A stretch of 64,000 nucleotides of DNA from Chitinophagales bacterium (GTDB lineage: Bacteria; Bacteroidota; Bacteroidia; Chitinophagales; Saprospiraceae), in assembly GCA_026928325.1 (NCBI GenBank), contig JAIXKS010000032.1:1-64000 (forward strand). Direction: 5' to 3'. The position numbers and the translations under genes are program-made. Positions 20,072 through 28,874 of the stretch are shown piece after piece. A model generated the notes under the pieces. That model was given only the letters and a program-made list of their open reading frames with translations. It was not told the origin of the DNA and made no database searches. How positions within the stretch are numbered: the first letter of the stretch is position 1; every line of letters starts with the position of its first letter.

Positions 20072-21733
20072 ATGAATACGATGTTCCAACCATTTCGATT
20101 TATTCTTTTGATACTTATTGCAGCCGGTGTATCAAATATAGGTGTAACACAAGATAAAGGTGTTTTTTCAGGTTCGTTTGAGAGTAATGCGAATGTATTT
20201 CTCCGTGACTCTTCGATCAATGCCATTAATACGCCACAGTACGATCATCAACTTTTCGGCAGTGAAGCTTGGTTCAACCTGAATTATAGCATTCAAGGGT
20301 TTACTATAGGAACACGATTTGATATGTATTACAATTCCAACTTACGCAATCCGGATGCTTCTTATTCTGATGCCGGGATTGGGATGTGGTATGTATCTAA
20401 AACGCTCAATCAATTAGAAGTCAGTGCTGGGTATCTTTATGATCAGATTGGTTCAGGCATTATTTTCAGAGCCTTTGAAACACGCCCGCTATTTATAGAT
20501 AATGCGCTTTATGGCGCTCGACTAAAATACAACTTTAATGACAATTGGAGTCTAATGGGGTTTGTAGGCAAACAAAAAAATGCTTTTGACACCTATTCTG
20601 GTAATCTTAAAGGCTTGAGACTTGAAGGCTTTCTTTCGCTTGGTTCCGAAGAAAATCCCATTACTTTAGCACCGGGACTAGGATTTGTCAACAAAACGCT
20701 CTCTGATGAATACATGAATGGCATCGTGGATGTCGTTAGAACCTATCAGCCAGAAGACAAGTTTATACCGACGTACAATACTTATGCCGCAACCATTTAT
20801 AATACGTTAGCATTCAAGGGAATCAACCTTTATACAGAATTTGCCCTTAAGTCCGATGATGTATTTTATAATCCATATATCGAAAAGCACGAACTTGTCG
20901 GCAATAATACCTTAGGAAAATTGGTGAATGCTTCTGGAACCGTCAGTTATATCAGTGCCTCATTTGCGGAGGGCAATCTCGGTGTAACGGCAGAAATGAA
21001 AAGAACTAAAAACTTTAGTTTCCGAGTAGATCCAAACTTATCGCTACTTAGAGGCCTTATCAACTATTTGACGCCAATCAGCAGACAAAACACTTATAGA
21101 TTGACGGCAAGATATACCGCACCAGCATTAGACATATCCGAAATGGCTTATAACCTCGATGTCAGATACAAATTCAATAAAGCGCTTAGTGCTAATGTCA
21201 ATTATTCGGATATCAAAACGCTAGAAGGTGACCGTCTCTATCAGGAAATCTATAGTGAGATTATCTATAAACACAAACGTTTATGGCAACTTAATACAGG
21301 AATTCAATTCCTCACGTACAATCAAGAGATTTATGAAACAAAGGCAGAAGTTCCTTTAATCAAAGCAGTAGTGCCTTATGCTGACTTTTTATATCGGTTT
21401 ACGCCATACAAATCACTACGCGTCGAAACTCAATATATGTCAACAGAGCAAGACTACGGTAGCTGGTTATTTGGTCTTTTAGAATACAACCTTGCTCCAA
21501 GATGGAGTTTTGAAGCATCAGGTATGTACAATATAGATCCTAAAAAACCCAATGTAAAAGGCAATTTAGAGAAAGCTCTCTACCCGACCCTAGGCGTTAC
21601 TTTCTTTAAAGATGCGCAACGATATAGCCTTAGATATGTCAAACAAGTCGAAGGTGTCGTTTGTAGCGGTGGAATCTGCCGGTTAGAACCTGCATTTAGT
21701 GGCGTCCGTTTTTCAATGAATACAACTTTTTAA
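20072..21733 (+). CDS. DUF6029-like outer-membrane beta-barrel protein
   Basis: 553 residues with a signal peptide (MNTMFQPFRFILLILIAAGV … GVTQ). The mature part is a chain of alternating strands ending in Phe (GVRFSMNTTF), typical of an outer-membrane barrel. Motifs such as GSFESNANVFLRDS, AGYLYDQIGSGIIFRAFE and WSLMGFVGKQKN fit the Bacteroidota family I know as DUF6029. It precedes an Omp28-like lipoprotein by 23 nt, a recurrent pairing in this phylum. Substrate is unknown. Confidence 0.82.
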   Translation: MNTMFQPFRFILLILIAAGVSNIGVTQDKGVFSGSFESNANVFLRDSSINAINTPQYDHQLFGSEAWFNLNYSIQGFTIGTRFDMYYNSNLRNPDASYSDAGIGMWYVSKTLNQLEVSAGYLYDQIGSGIIFRAFETRPLFIDNALYGARLKYNFNDNWSLMGFVGKQKNAFDTYSGNLKGLRLEGFLSLGSEENPITLAPGLGFVNKTLSDEYMNGIVDVVRTYQPEDKFIPTYNTYAATIYNTLAFKGINLYTEFALKSDDVFYNPYIEKHELVGNNTLGKLVNASGTVSYISASFAEGNLGVTAEMKRTKNFSFRVDPNLSLLRGLINYLTPISRQNTYRLTARYTAPALDISEMAYNLDVRYKFNKALSANVNYSDIKTLEGDRLYQEIYSEIIYKHKRLWQLNTGIQFLTYNQEIYETKAEVPLIKAVVPYADFLYRFTPYKSLRVETQYMSTEQDYGSWLFGLLEYNLAPRWSFEASGMYNIDPKKPNVKGNLEKALYPTLGVTFFKDAQRYSLRYVKQVEGVVCSGGICRLEPAFSGVRFSMNTTF

Positions 21734-21756
21734 AGAATCCATAAAGTTCAATAAAC

Positions 21757-22596
21757 ATGAGATCATTAACTTTCATTCTTTTCGTCTTTGCAATGATAAC
21801 TTTTACAGGATGCGATGAAATACCTGTGGATATCAGCGATGCACCGATTCCAGAAACGGATCGAGTGGTCCTTTTAGAAGAATTAACCGGTGCTTCTTGC
21901 CCTAATTGCCCTAAAGGCAGTAAGGCTGTCGAAGACATCCTCGAAAGATTTGGCGATAAAGTCGCCGCTGTTGCGATACACGGTGCCTTTCTTTCTGAAC
22001 CGGTCAATAATCGAAGTAAGTACGATTTCCGCAATCCAAAAGCTAAAGATCTTGAAAATTGGTTTAGACCATTTTTAGGCAAACCTTGTGCCACTGTCAA
22101 TAGAATCGAATTAAACGATCCCGATCAAAAGTATGCTTCGGTTTCTACTGGACAATGGCAATCCATGGTAGAAAATGAGTTAAATAAACCCAACCTCATG
22201 ACCATCTTAATGACAAAAAATTATGATGCGGCAACGAGAAAGCTCAACATCGATATCACTGCGATACCTATAAATGACCTGGACGGAAGTTATAATATTA
22301 CTATATTTTTGACAGAATCCAATATCATTGATGCACAGATTAATGGCAATGTGATTATTGACGACTTTGAACACAACCATGTTCTTCGCGATATCATTAC
22401 GAAATTTGATGGTGATATTTTTGGCAGTGATTTAAAATCGGGTTCGAGGATTAAAAAGCAATACACCTATACCCTACCGGATGACAACCAAGGCCTATGG
22501 AATGCCAATCAAATGGAAATTGTAGTTGCAATTCATAAATCAGGCGGTAACGAACGTACGGTCATTCAAGCAGCACAAACGCGAATCGTCGAATAA
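21757..22596 (+). CDS. Omp28-related lipoprotein with thioredoxin-like CxxC
   Basis: 279 residues. Lipoprotein signal MRSLTFILFVFAMITFTGC with Cys19 acylated. VVLLEELTGASCPNCPKGS (residues ~32-50) is the Omp28/thioredoxin-like start with a CPNC pair; the C-terminal half (ITIFLTESNIIDAQ … HNHVLRDIITKFDGDIFG) is the typical Omp28 domain. It is probably anchored in the outer membrane and partners the barrel encoded just upstream. A terminator lies at 22729. Confidence 0.87.
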   Translation: MRSLTFILFVFAMITFTGCDEIPVDISDAPIPETDRVVLLEELTGASCPNCPKGSKAVEDILERFGDKVAAVAIHGAFLSEPVNNRSKYDFRNPKAKDLENWFRPFLGKPCATVNRIELNDPDQKYASVSTGQWQSMVENELNKPNLMTILMTKNYDAATRKLNIDITAIPINDLDGSYNITIFLTESNIIDAQINGNVIIDDFEHNHVLRDIITKFDGDIFGSDLKSGSRIKKQYTYTLPDDNQGLWNANQMEIVVAIHKSGGNERTVIQAAQTRIVE

Positions 22597-22728
22597 AAAA
22601 AAACACTTGACGAACAATCCGCAGATTTATAAAAAACCTTCTTGGCAAGGTCTATATTTTACTGTGGATGTTCTCCACCTTCCGAAGGTTTCATTCAAAA
22701 TTTGAAAGTATAATTCAACACCAAAAAA

Positions 22729-22754
22729 AAGCCCAAAGCGAATCACTTTGGGCT
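22729..22754 (+). terminator. Intrinsic terminator after the Omp28-like gene
   Basis: Stem AAGCCCAAAG (22729-22738) with CTTTGGGCTT (22745-22754), 6-nt loop, preceded by an A-tract. It sits in the 348-bp gap between convergent genes (22597-22944), in which I see no other feature. Confidence 0.7.
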
Positions 22755-22944
22755 TCATAAATTATAAACAATTACAACTATTATACGAAAGTAACATTCA
22801 AATAGACCCGATCATTATTTAAAAAACATCTCATCTTTATGTTAGAAATACGCACCGTAGCAAAAGCCTTATCGGCAATTTCTATCTTGAATTATGATCT
22901 TTTTTATTATGAATCTTTAGACTGATTCAAAAATCATTTTCGTA

Positions 22945-23364
22945 TTATTTTATCAAATCGTAGGTATAATCAATGATTTTTAAGATACGTTGTCCTGTTT
23001 TAGGATTTAGATTCTTCAAATATATATCTACATCAATCACTTCAGACTCTTCTTTTTTACCGCTATCAAAAGTTACATGAATTGTACCTTTCTTTCCTGG
23101 TTGAATCTTGTGTCTTGGATAGTCTAAGGTCGTACAATCACAACCAGAGGCTATATCTATTTCTATGGTTTCTGTTCCTGTATTTGTAAATACAAAATCA
23201 AATTTTTTGATTTCGCCCTTTTTCACTTTACCGATATTAATATGTTCATTTTCAAAAGTCATGTGCACACCTTTATTGGCTTGAGCTGATTTGGTTTGAG
23301 CCTGTGACATATTAAAAGAGAACAATAAACAACCTGCAAGAAGGAAAAACTTGTACAATTTCAT
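22945..23364 (-). CDS. Exported DUF1573 domain protein
   Basis: About 139 residues from MKLYKFFLLAGC; an in-frame ATG 21 nt upstream (23385) would place charged residues before the signal peptide, so the inner start is preferred. The signal peptide ends at SQAQ. The DUF1573 Ig-like core is clear: HINIGKVKKGEIKKFDFVF, TGTETIEIDIASGCDCTT and the IQPGKKGTIHVTFDS motif. Members are periplasmic or surface proteins of unknown role, abundant in Bacteroidota. Confidence 0.88.
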   Translation of the reverse strand: MKLYKFFLLAGCLLFSFNMSQAQTKSAQANKGVHMTFENEHINIGKVKKGEIKKFDFVFTNTGTETIEIDIASGCDCTTLDYPRHKIQPGKKGTIHVTFDSGKKEESEVIDVDIYLKNLNPKTGQRILKIIDYTYDLIK

Positions 23365-23473
23365 TTTTAATATTTTTTGATTCATGAATAAAACTAACTA
23401 TATAGACTGTACAAAGGTCATAAAAGTTTACATCAAACTATCTTATTATTATGTTAAAGTTGTATTTTGGATA

Positions 23474-24148
23474 CTAAAGCGGCCTTTTTGCCCTAGTCAT
23501 TTCTCTTTTTCCTGGAGGTCCTTGAAGTCGCTCTACTTCAAAACCCGCTTCTTTTAGGCTCCTTTTAAATGCACCTTGCGCACAAAAACTCGTCAGTACA
23601 CCACCAGGCCGCATCCAAGAGAAAACTTTGGCCAACAATAGGCTTTCCCACAACTCGGGCTGCGTTGCAGGTGCGAAGGCATCGTAAAAAACTGCGTCAA
23701 ACTTCAAATTTGGATTTAGGTCCTCCATTTTATCATGCCACTTCGTCAGATTAAAATAGGAAGATATTCGATGTTTCGCTTCCCAAGAGACTCGATGCAT
23801 TTCTTGAAAGGTGTCATCACAACCAAGAAGCTCGCCATAGTTTAATGATTGTACAATATCCAAAGGCAAGGGAAAAGCTTCAACCGTATGAAAATTGATG
23901 TTAATCTGATTGGATTCTGCCCATTGATGGGCGAGAATAGCATTCAATCCTGTACCAAATCCCATCTCAAAAAGATCGATGCTTGTATAGCAATTCGCCT
24001 TTAGGTAATCCAACGCCGCTTCAATAAAAACAATCTTACTCTCTGTAAAGGCGCCATGATGGGAATGATATGCTGTATTATAGACAGAGGACATCACAGA
24101 ATGTGATCCATCACCTGATATAAACAATTCCGGTTTCTGATGGTGCAT
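23474..24148 (-). CDS. mnmD: tRNA 5-methylaminomethyl-2-thiouridine methyltransferase MnmD
   Basis: 224 residues, equal to the stand-alone methyltransferase half of MnmC. It contains the SAM-binding motif LFEMGFGTGLNAILA (residues ~60-75), YDAFAPATQPELW (~153-165) and GGVLTSFCAQGAFKRSLKEAGFEVERLQGPPGKREMTRA at the end, all diagnostic for MnmC/MnmD. It methylates nm5s2U at tRNA position 34. It is the last gene of a three-gene operon with a small lipoprotein and ytxJ (1-nt gap). Confidence 0.93.
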   Translation of the reverse strand: MHHQKPELFISGDGSHSVMSSVYNTAYHSHHGAFTESKIVFIEAALDYLKANCYTSIDLFEMGFGTGLNAILAHQWAESNQININFHTVEAFPLPLDIVQSLNYGELLGCDDTFQEMHRVSWEAKHRISSYFNLTKWHDKMEDLNPNLKFDAVFYDAFAPATQPELWESLLLAKVFSWMRPGGVLTSFCAQGAFKRSLKEAGFEVERLQGPPGKREMTRAKRPL

Positions 24149-24149
24149 C

Positions 24150-24485
24150 CTAAACCAAAATCTCCTTTATTTCAGCAGAAGTAATGTCTAAATGTGAAGC
24201 ATCGTAGATACACTCACCCGAACGAATAATGAGGACTTGAGGTGATTCATGATGAACCATATACTTTTCGGCAATAGTATTAGATATATCTCTGAAAGAT
24301 TTGAGATCTAGATAATATGCCATCATGGAATTCATATCGTCATCCCAATCGTCTTCTAATCGACGTTTGGCAATATGACTAATGGGACAAGAGGTACTAT
24401 GTTTGAAAATCATAATATCACCTATGAAAGACTGTTTATCCGCATCCTCAAGGCCGGATAAAGAATCTATAATAATCCATTCCAT
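24150..24485 (-). CDS. ytxJ: YtxJ-like bacillithiol-system redox protein
   Basis: 111 residues, a thioredoxin-fold monothiol protein: MIFKHSTSCPISHIAKRRLE carries the single active Cys of the YtxJ/DUF2847 family (CPIS), and HHESPQVLIIRSGECIYDASH is the typical cis-Pro region. It acts as a bacilliredoxin that removes bacillithiol from proteins, implying that the organism makes bacillithiol. It is sandwiched between the small lipoprotein and mnmD. Confidence 0.9.
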   Translation of the reverse strand: MEWIIIDSLSGLEDADKQSFIGDIMIFKHSTSCPISHIAKRRLEDDWDDDMNSMMAYYLDLKSFRDISNTIAEKYMVHHESPQVLIIRSGECIYDASHLDITSAEIKEILV

Positions 24486-24497
24486 TTAAAAAAAAAC

Positions 24498-24641
24498 TTA
24501 CTTTATTAAAGGAAGTATTGTTTTAACATTAGTCTTTAATTCATAAGGACATCCATATCCTCTATTGCAAGATGAAAAAGCTACAACTACAGCCAATAAT
24601 GCAGCGAATACAGCTATTTTCTTAGATACCTTGTTGTTCAT
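24498..24641 (-). CDS. 47-residue lipoprotein
   Basis: A short gene reading MNNKVSKKIAVFAALLAV…, with lipobox FSSC at Cys25, then NRGYGCPYELKTNVKTILP. The mature part is only 23 residues. Small lipoproteins with an RGxGCP motif are common in Bacteroidota, but I know no function. A -7 box TAACTTTG at 24683-24690 gives a sensible promoter, and the stop is 12 nt before ytxJ, so it is probably the first gene of the ytxJ-mnmD operon. Confidence 0.78.
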   Translation of the reverse strand: MNNKVSKKIAVFAALLAVVVAFSSCNRGYGCPYELKTNVKTILPLIK

Positions 24642-25033
24642 GAGATTTAATATTCTTTATTTAGGTCTAACGTATAAAAGTACAAAGTTATTATTTTAAT
24701 ATATATGTAGGTAGAGTTATAATGACACTTTTATGACTTTTTAATAAACTTTAACACTATTCTCTCGATTTTGTAGTAAAAACAAAGCGAATAGCGATCT
24801 ATTAATAGACCAATTAAAGAAAAATCAATTTTCAATTTTCTGGGATTTTATACAAAAATGACATTCAGCATCCATTCAACCTTTTAGCATGGATCGTCAG
24901 GTTTAAAAAAACAAGAATACCATCCATTCAGTGTAAATAACAGTAAATTTTAGATATTTTCTCTTATTTTTGCAGTTTTTATCAGGGAAAGCAAGGACAA
25001 AAACATGTATTTGCTTCAAATTAACCTTCAATC
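24642..25033. other. Divergent intergenic region
   Basis: 392 bp between the small lipoprotein and the ABC-F gene. It holds -7 boxes on the minus strand (24683-24690, TAACTTTG) and plus strand (24965-24972, TATTTTTG). I see no gene, hairpin or repeat in the rest. Confidence 0.5.
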
Positions 25034-26938
25034 ATGTATTACGTAAGAGATATTTCCGTTCATTTTGGCGAACGAACTTTGCTGAATAAGGTCAGTTTTA
25101 TGATTACGCCACGGGATAGGATTGGTCTAATCGGTAGAAATGGTGCAGGTAAATCTACATTATTGAAAATCATTGCCGGTGAAAAAAGCCCAGATAGTGG
25201 GATATTAGAATTTCCCACTAAAACCACAATAGGATATTTAAGGCAAGAGTTTGAACTCAATGAATCTCTTAAAGTCATAGATGAAGCCATGTCTTGTCAT
25301 GAAGAAGCTTTGGCCTTACAAAAACAGCTCCATGAGCTCAACCAGCAAATTAGCGAACGAAGTGACTATGAGAGTGAAAGCTATCAAAAAATACTCGAAG
25401 AACTCGGGCATGTAACTGGGAGATTAGAGCATTTCAACATCGCAACCCTCGAAATTGACACCGTCAAAGTTTTAAAAGGTCTTGGCTTTACAAATGAAGA
25501 TTTCACACGCCGTGTATCTGAATTGAGTGGTGGCTGGAAAATGCGCATCGAATTGGCTAAACTTTTGCTTAGGAAGCCAGACATCCTCATGCTGGACGAG
25601 CCAACCAACCATTTGGATATTGAATCTATCATTTGGTTAGAACAATACTTAACTACCTATCCGGGTACGGTAATCCTTATCTCTCACGACATCCAATTTT
25701 TAGATAACGTATGTAATCGGATCATCGAACTTGAATCGGGTAATATCTCCGATTACAAACTGAATTATAAAAAGTATTTGGATGAAAAAGAAAAGCAAAT
25801 AACCATACGACAGGCAGCTTTCGAAAATCAACAAAAAGAAATTGCCCAAAAAGAAAAAACAATCAATCGTTTCATGGCCAAAGCCACTAAAACCAAAATG
25901 GCCCAAAGCATGAAAAAACAATTGGACAAGGTTGAAAGGATAGAACTTCCTTCAGAAGAAACCAAAACGATGCAAATTCGATTTGCAGAAGTGCCAAGGT
26001 CAGGCCGCGAAATTGTCAAAGCCGTTGACGTAGCTAAATCTTTTGGCGATAAGCAGATTTTTTCAAATCTCAATATCACTATAGAACGTGGTGATCGTGT
26101 CGCCTTCGTCGGCCAAAATGGACAAGGCAAAACGACCATGGCCAAAATCATGATTGGCTTATTAGCACCAACGCATGGACATATCGAAACAGGAAGCAAC
26201 ATGCACCTATCCTACTACGCTCAAAATCAATCCGAGTTGCTAAATCTAAAAAGTACGGTATTGGAGGTCATGGAGGATAAAGCGCCCGAAGAAATGCGAA
26301 CTAGGGTTAGAAGTATCTTAGGTTCTTTTTTGTTTTCAGGTGAAGATGTGGACAAAAAGGTATCCGTACTTTCCGGAGGAGAGCGAGCCCGACTTGCTAT
26401 GGCTTCTCTGATTATGAAACCATGCAATTTTTTAATCTTAGACGAGCCAACCAACCATTTGGACATCTATTCCAAAGAAATCTTAAAAGAAGCTCTTAAA
26501 GCCTATCATGGCACCTTATTGGTCATCTCTCACGATCGGGAATTTTTAGCTGGATTGACTGACAAGGTTATCGAATTTAAAGAAGGCTCTACAAAAGAAT
26601 ATCTCGGAGATATAGAGTATTTCTTAGGAAAAAAGAAGATGGACAATATGCGGGAAGTAGATTTGCAAAAATCAGAAAATACCGAAATACAAGTTCAAGA
26701 ATCAAAAAAAGCCAATGCAGATGAAGTCAGAAAGGCAAAAAAACAAATCAATAATATAGAAAAACAAATCGCTAAGCTAGAAGAAGAAATGGCCAGCATT
26801 GAAACTCTAATGGCTAATCCAGATTTTTATAACGACCCTTCCTTCACTCAAACGAACAAGAAATATCATGACCTCCAAGCAGAACTGAACGACAAAATGA
26901 AGGCATGGGAAGAACTCGTGTCTAGTATAGAAGAGTGA
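25034..26938 (+). CDS. ABC-F family ATPase
   Basis: 634 residues with two ABC domains and no membrane segment. First domain: Walker A GRNGAGKST (~35-43), signature LSGGWKMRIELA, Walker B DEPTNHLDI. Second: GQNGQGKTT, LSGGERARLAMA, DEPTNHLDI. Between them is the charged linker (KQITIRQAAFENQQKEIAQK) and at the C-terminus a coiled coil (KKQINNIEKQIAKLEEEM), as in Uup-type proteins. ABC-F proteins act on ribosomes to relieve stalling or support translation; which subfamily cannot be told here. A -7 box TATTTTTG lies at 24965-24972. Confidence 0.93.
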   Translation: MYYVRDISVHFGERTLLNKVSFMITPRDRIGLIGRNGAGKSTLLKIIAGEKSPDSGILEFPTKTTIGYLRQEFELNESLKVIDEAMSCHEEALALQKQLHELNQQISERSDYESESYQKILEELGHVTGRLEHFNIATLEIDTVKVLKGLGFTNEDFTRRVSELSGGWKMRIELAKLLLRKPDILMLDEPTNHLDIESIIWLEQYLTTYPGTVILISHDIQFLDNVCNRIIELESGNISDYKLNYKKYLDEKEKQITIRQAAFENQQKEIAQKEKTINRFMAKATKTKMAQSMKKQLDKVERIELPSEETKTMQIRFAEVPRSGREIVKAVDVAKSFGDKQIFSNLNITIERGDRVAFVGQNGQGKTTMAKIMIGLLAPTHGHIETGSNMHLSYYAQNQSELLNLKSTVLEVMEDKAPEEMRTRVRSILGSFLFSGEDVDKKVSVLSGGERARLAMASLIMKPCNFLILDEPTNHLDIYSKEILKEALKAYHGTLLVISHDREFLAGLTDKVIEFKEGSTKEYLGDIEYFLGKKKMDNMREVDLQKSENTEIQVQESKKANADEVRKAKKQINNIEKQIAKLEEEMASIETLMANPDFYNDPSFTQTNKKYHDLQAELNDKMKAWEELVSSIEE

Positions 26939-26964
26939 TCGCCCACTTGGATTCATAAAAAAGA

Positions 26965-26998
26965 AAAAAGCCAACCCATTAAAACTGATTGGCTTTTT
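26965..26998 (+). terminator. Bidirectional terminator between convergent genes
   Basis: Stem AAAAAGCCAA (26965-26974) with TTGGCTTTTT (26989-26998), 14-nt loop, 26 nt after the ABC-F stop and close to the end of the convergent OmpA-type gene. Confidence 0.8.
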
Positions 26999-27025
26999 TA
27001 TAGGCTGCGACCATTCTTATGTTCA

Positions 27026-28798
27026 CTACAATTCTAGAATCTTGATTTCAACCCGTTGATTTTTTTGCCTTCCTAAGGCTGATGTACTTTCTGTCAGTGG
27101 CTCTCGCTTTCCGTAACCTTTGTAAGAGATTCTACTTTTGGCAATACCTCTGGAATATAAGTATTCCGCAACATTTTTAGCTCTAGCTGTTGAAAGTTGA
27201 TCACAATATTCATGTGGCGGGATCGTATTCGTATGCCCTCCGATTTCAATGACAACCTTTGGATTAGCGGTAAGGAAATCAAATACCTCATTTAGTATAT
27301 CGTAATTATCTTGGGTGATAGACGAACTGTCAGATGTAAAGTTCAATTCATTGATTCTCAATTTCTGACCTACTACCACTTTGTTTACATCGAGATCTGG
27401 GATAAATCTCTCACGCATCACATGGTAAGTAGCTGAAGCAAGACATCCATTTTTATCGGTAACTGTCAACGTATAGGGTCCTGATCGGGCATTGGTTAAA
27501 TTTTGGTTTTTAGTGCCATTCGACCAATTAAAATTATAGCCTCCGGATCCTCCGCTTACATTTACATAAACAGACCCATCCGGTTTGTCAGGATTAGTAA
27601 CCCGATTATTGGAGACCAGGTCGATCATTACCGGCTCTGGGTCACTTAAAGTGATAGAAGCGATAGAAGTATTTTGATTTTTATCGGTAACAGTAACCTC
27701 GTAAAATCCTGCACCTAATCCGCTCGCACTTGTGCCAGAAGTCCCGGATATACTCCACTTATAGCTATAAGGCCTAGTTCCTCCAGACACACTAACTTTT
27801 AGACTACCATTTTTATTTCCTTGACAACCAATATTATTTTCTACGATGAGGTTCGCATTGATTTGCTCTGCCATCACATCACCAAATAACAATTTATAAA
27901 ATCCTGCTCCATCTGTACCAATCCAAATATTGTCATTTTTATCACATGCCAAACTAATAGCAGCCTTACTCAAAGTAGCGGCATCATCCGTATATCTATC
28001 GATTTGTTCGTTATAAGGATTATACCTTGCTAAGATATCTGAAGCTATATAAATACGACCTTTAGAGTCAATAATAAATTTGTTGATCTTACCACTATAT
28101 TGGCTTTCGTCGAGTTTTACAGGAAAGAGTCGATTATAATGGTTAATGAGGAACATATCTTTGCTACTAATGATCCATTGACCTTCATAATTTTCATTAG
28201 TTGCAAACATTTTTAGCTTTTTGTCTTGCAATTCCCATTTATTTCCATCTATGCGAATATATCCTGCATCTGTTCCGACCCAAAGAATTCTATTTTTATC
28301 AGCATGTACAAAATTAATCTTATTGCTAGCCAATTTAGAATTTTCAGTATCATAAATCTTAAATTTAGAGGTGGTCACTACAAATTGGTATAAGCCATTA
28401 TTGGTTCCAATCCATACAGAACCATCCAAATAAGCGATGGCCGTGATTTTTATTCCATCGTGCGGCAAGCCATAACTCACTTTTGTCTTGAAATTATAGA
28501 TGGCTTTTTCGGATGCTACCCAGATATTGTCCTTTCTTTCAGATGCAATAGAGACCATCTCTGTATTCGGAAAATATGTATTTAATTTACTTCCATCTCC
28601 GACTGTTTCGAGCAATCCTTTATTGGAAGCCAGCCAAATGACGTTCTTATCGTCAATAAAAATATCATTGATTCTTGCATCGGTACTCACTTTGTCAAAC
28701 CTAGATATAAACACCTTAGAAGAATCGACTTGGCTCCATCCAGCCATGACACTAGACATCATGACCACTACAAAAGATATGATTTTCAGTATATTCAT
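27026..28798 (-). CDS. Propeller / SprB-repeat / OmpA envelope protein
   Basis: 590 residues. Signal peptide at 1-22 (…AGWSQ). Residues ~30-310 are two-component-regulator-propeller repeats (INDIFIDDKNVIWLASNKGL, SVWIGTNNGLYQF, ILWVGTDAGY, NIWIGTDGAGFYKL). Residues ~320-465 carry two SprB-like repeats (CQGNKNGSLKVSVSGGTRPYSYKW and GSVYVNVSGGSGGYNFNWSNG). The last ~120 residues are an OmpA peptidoglycan-binding domain (IEIGGHTNTIPP … RAKNVAEYLYSRGI … GKREPL). It probably links peptidoglycan with an outer, sensor-like or adhesive domain. Confidence 0.88.
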   Translation of the reverse strand: MNILKIISFVVVMMSSVMAGWSQVDSSKVFISRFDKVSTDARINDIFIDDKNVIWLASNKGLLETVGDGSKLNTYFPNTEMVSIASERKDNIWVASEKAIYNFKTKVSYGLPHDGIKITAIAYLDGSVWIGTNNGLYQFVVTTSKFKIYDTENSKLASNKINFVHADKNRILWVGTDAGYIRIDGNKWELQDKKLKMFATNENYEGQWIISSKDMFLINHYNRLFPVKLDESQYSGKINKFIIDSKGRIYIASDILARYNPYNEQIDRYTDDAATLSKAAISLACDKNDNIWIGTDGAGFYKLLFGDVMAEQINANLIVENNIGCQGNKNGSLKVSVSGGTRPYSYKWSISGTSGTSASGLGAGFYEVTVTDKNQNTSIASITLSDPEPVMIDLVSNNRVTNPDKPDGSVYVNVSGGSGGYNFNWSNGTKNQNLTNARSGPYTLTVTDKNGCLASATYHVMRERFIPDLDVNKVVVGQKLRINELNFTSDSSSITQDNYDILNEVFDFLTANPKVVIEIGGHTNTIPPHEYCDQLSTARAKNVAEYLYSRGIAKSRISYKGYGKREPLTESTSALGRQKNQRVEIKILEL

Positions 28799-28874
28799 TG
28801 TTTAAACTATTTTTTTAGGTTAATCATTACGTTTAATAAATCAAATATGAAGTTTTTAAATCCAATTTCATAAA

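Noticed and set aside
19903..20157. Frame overlapping the start of the DUF6029 gene
   Set aside because: Begins at TTG, rich in Cys/Tyr/Ile, and overlaps the signal peptide of the real gene.
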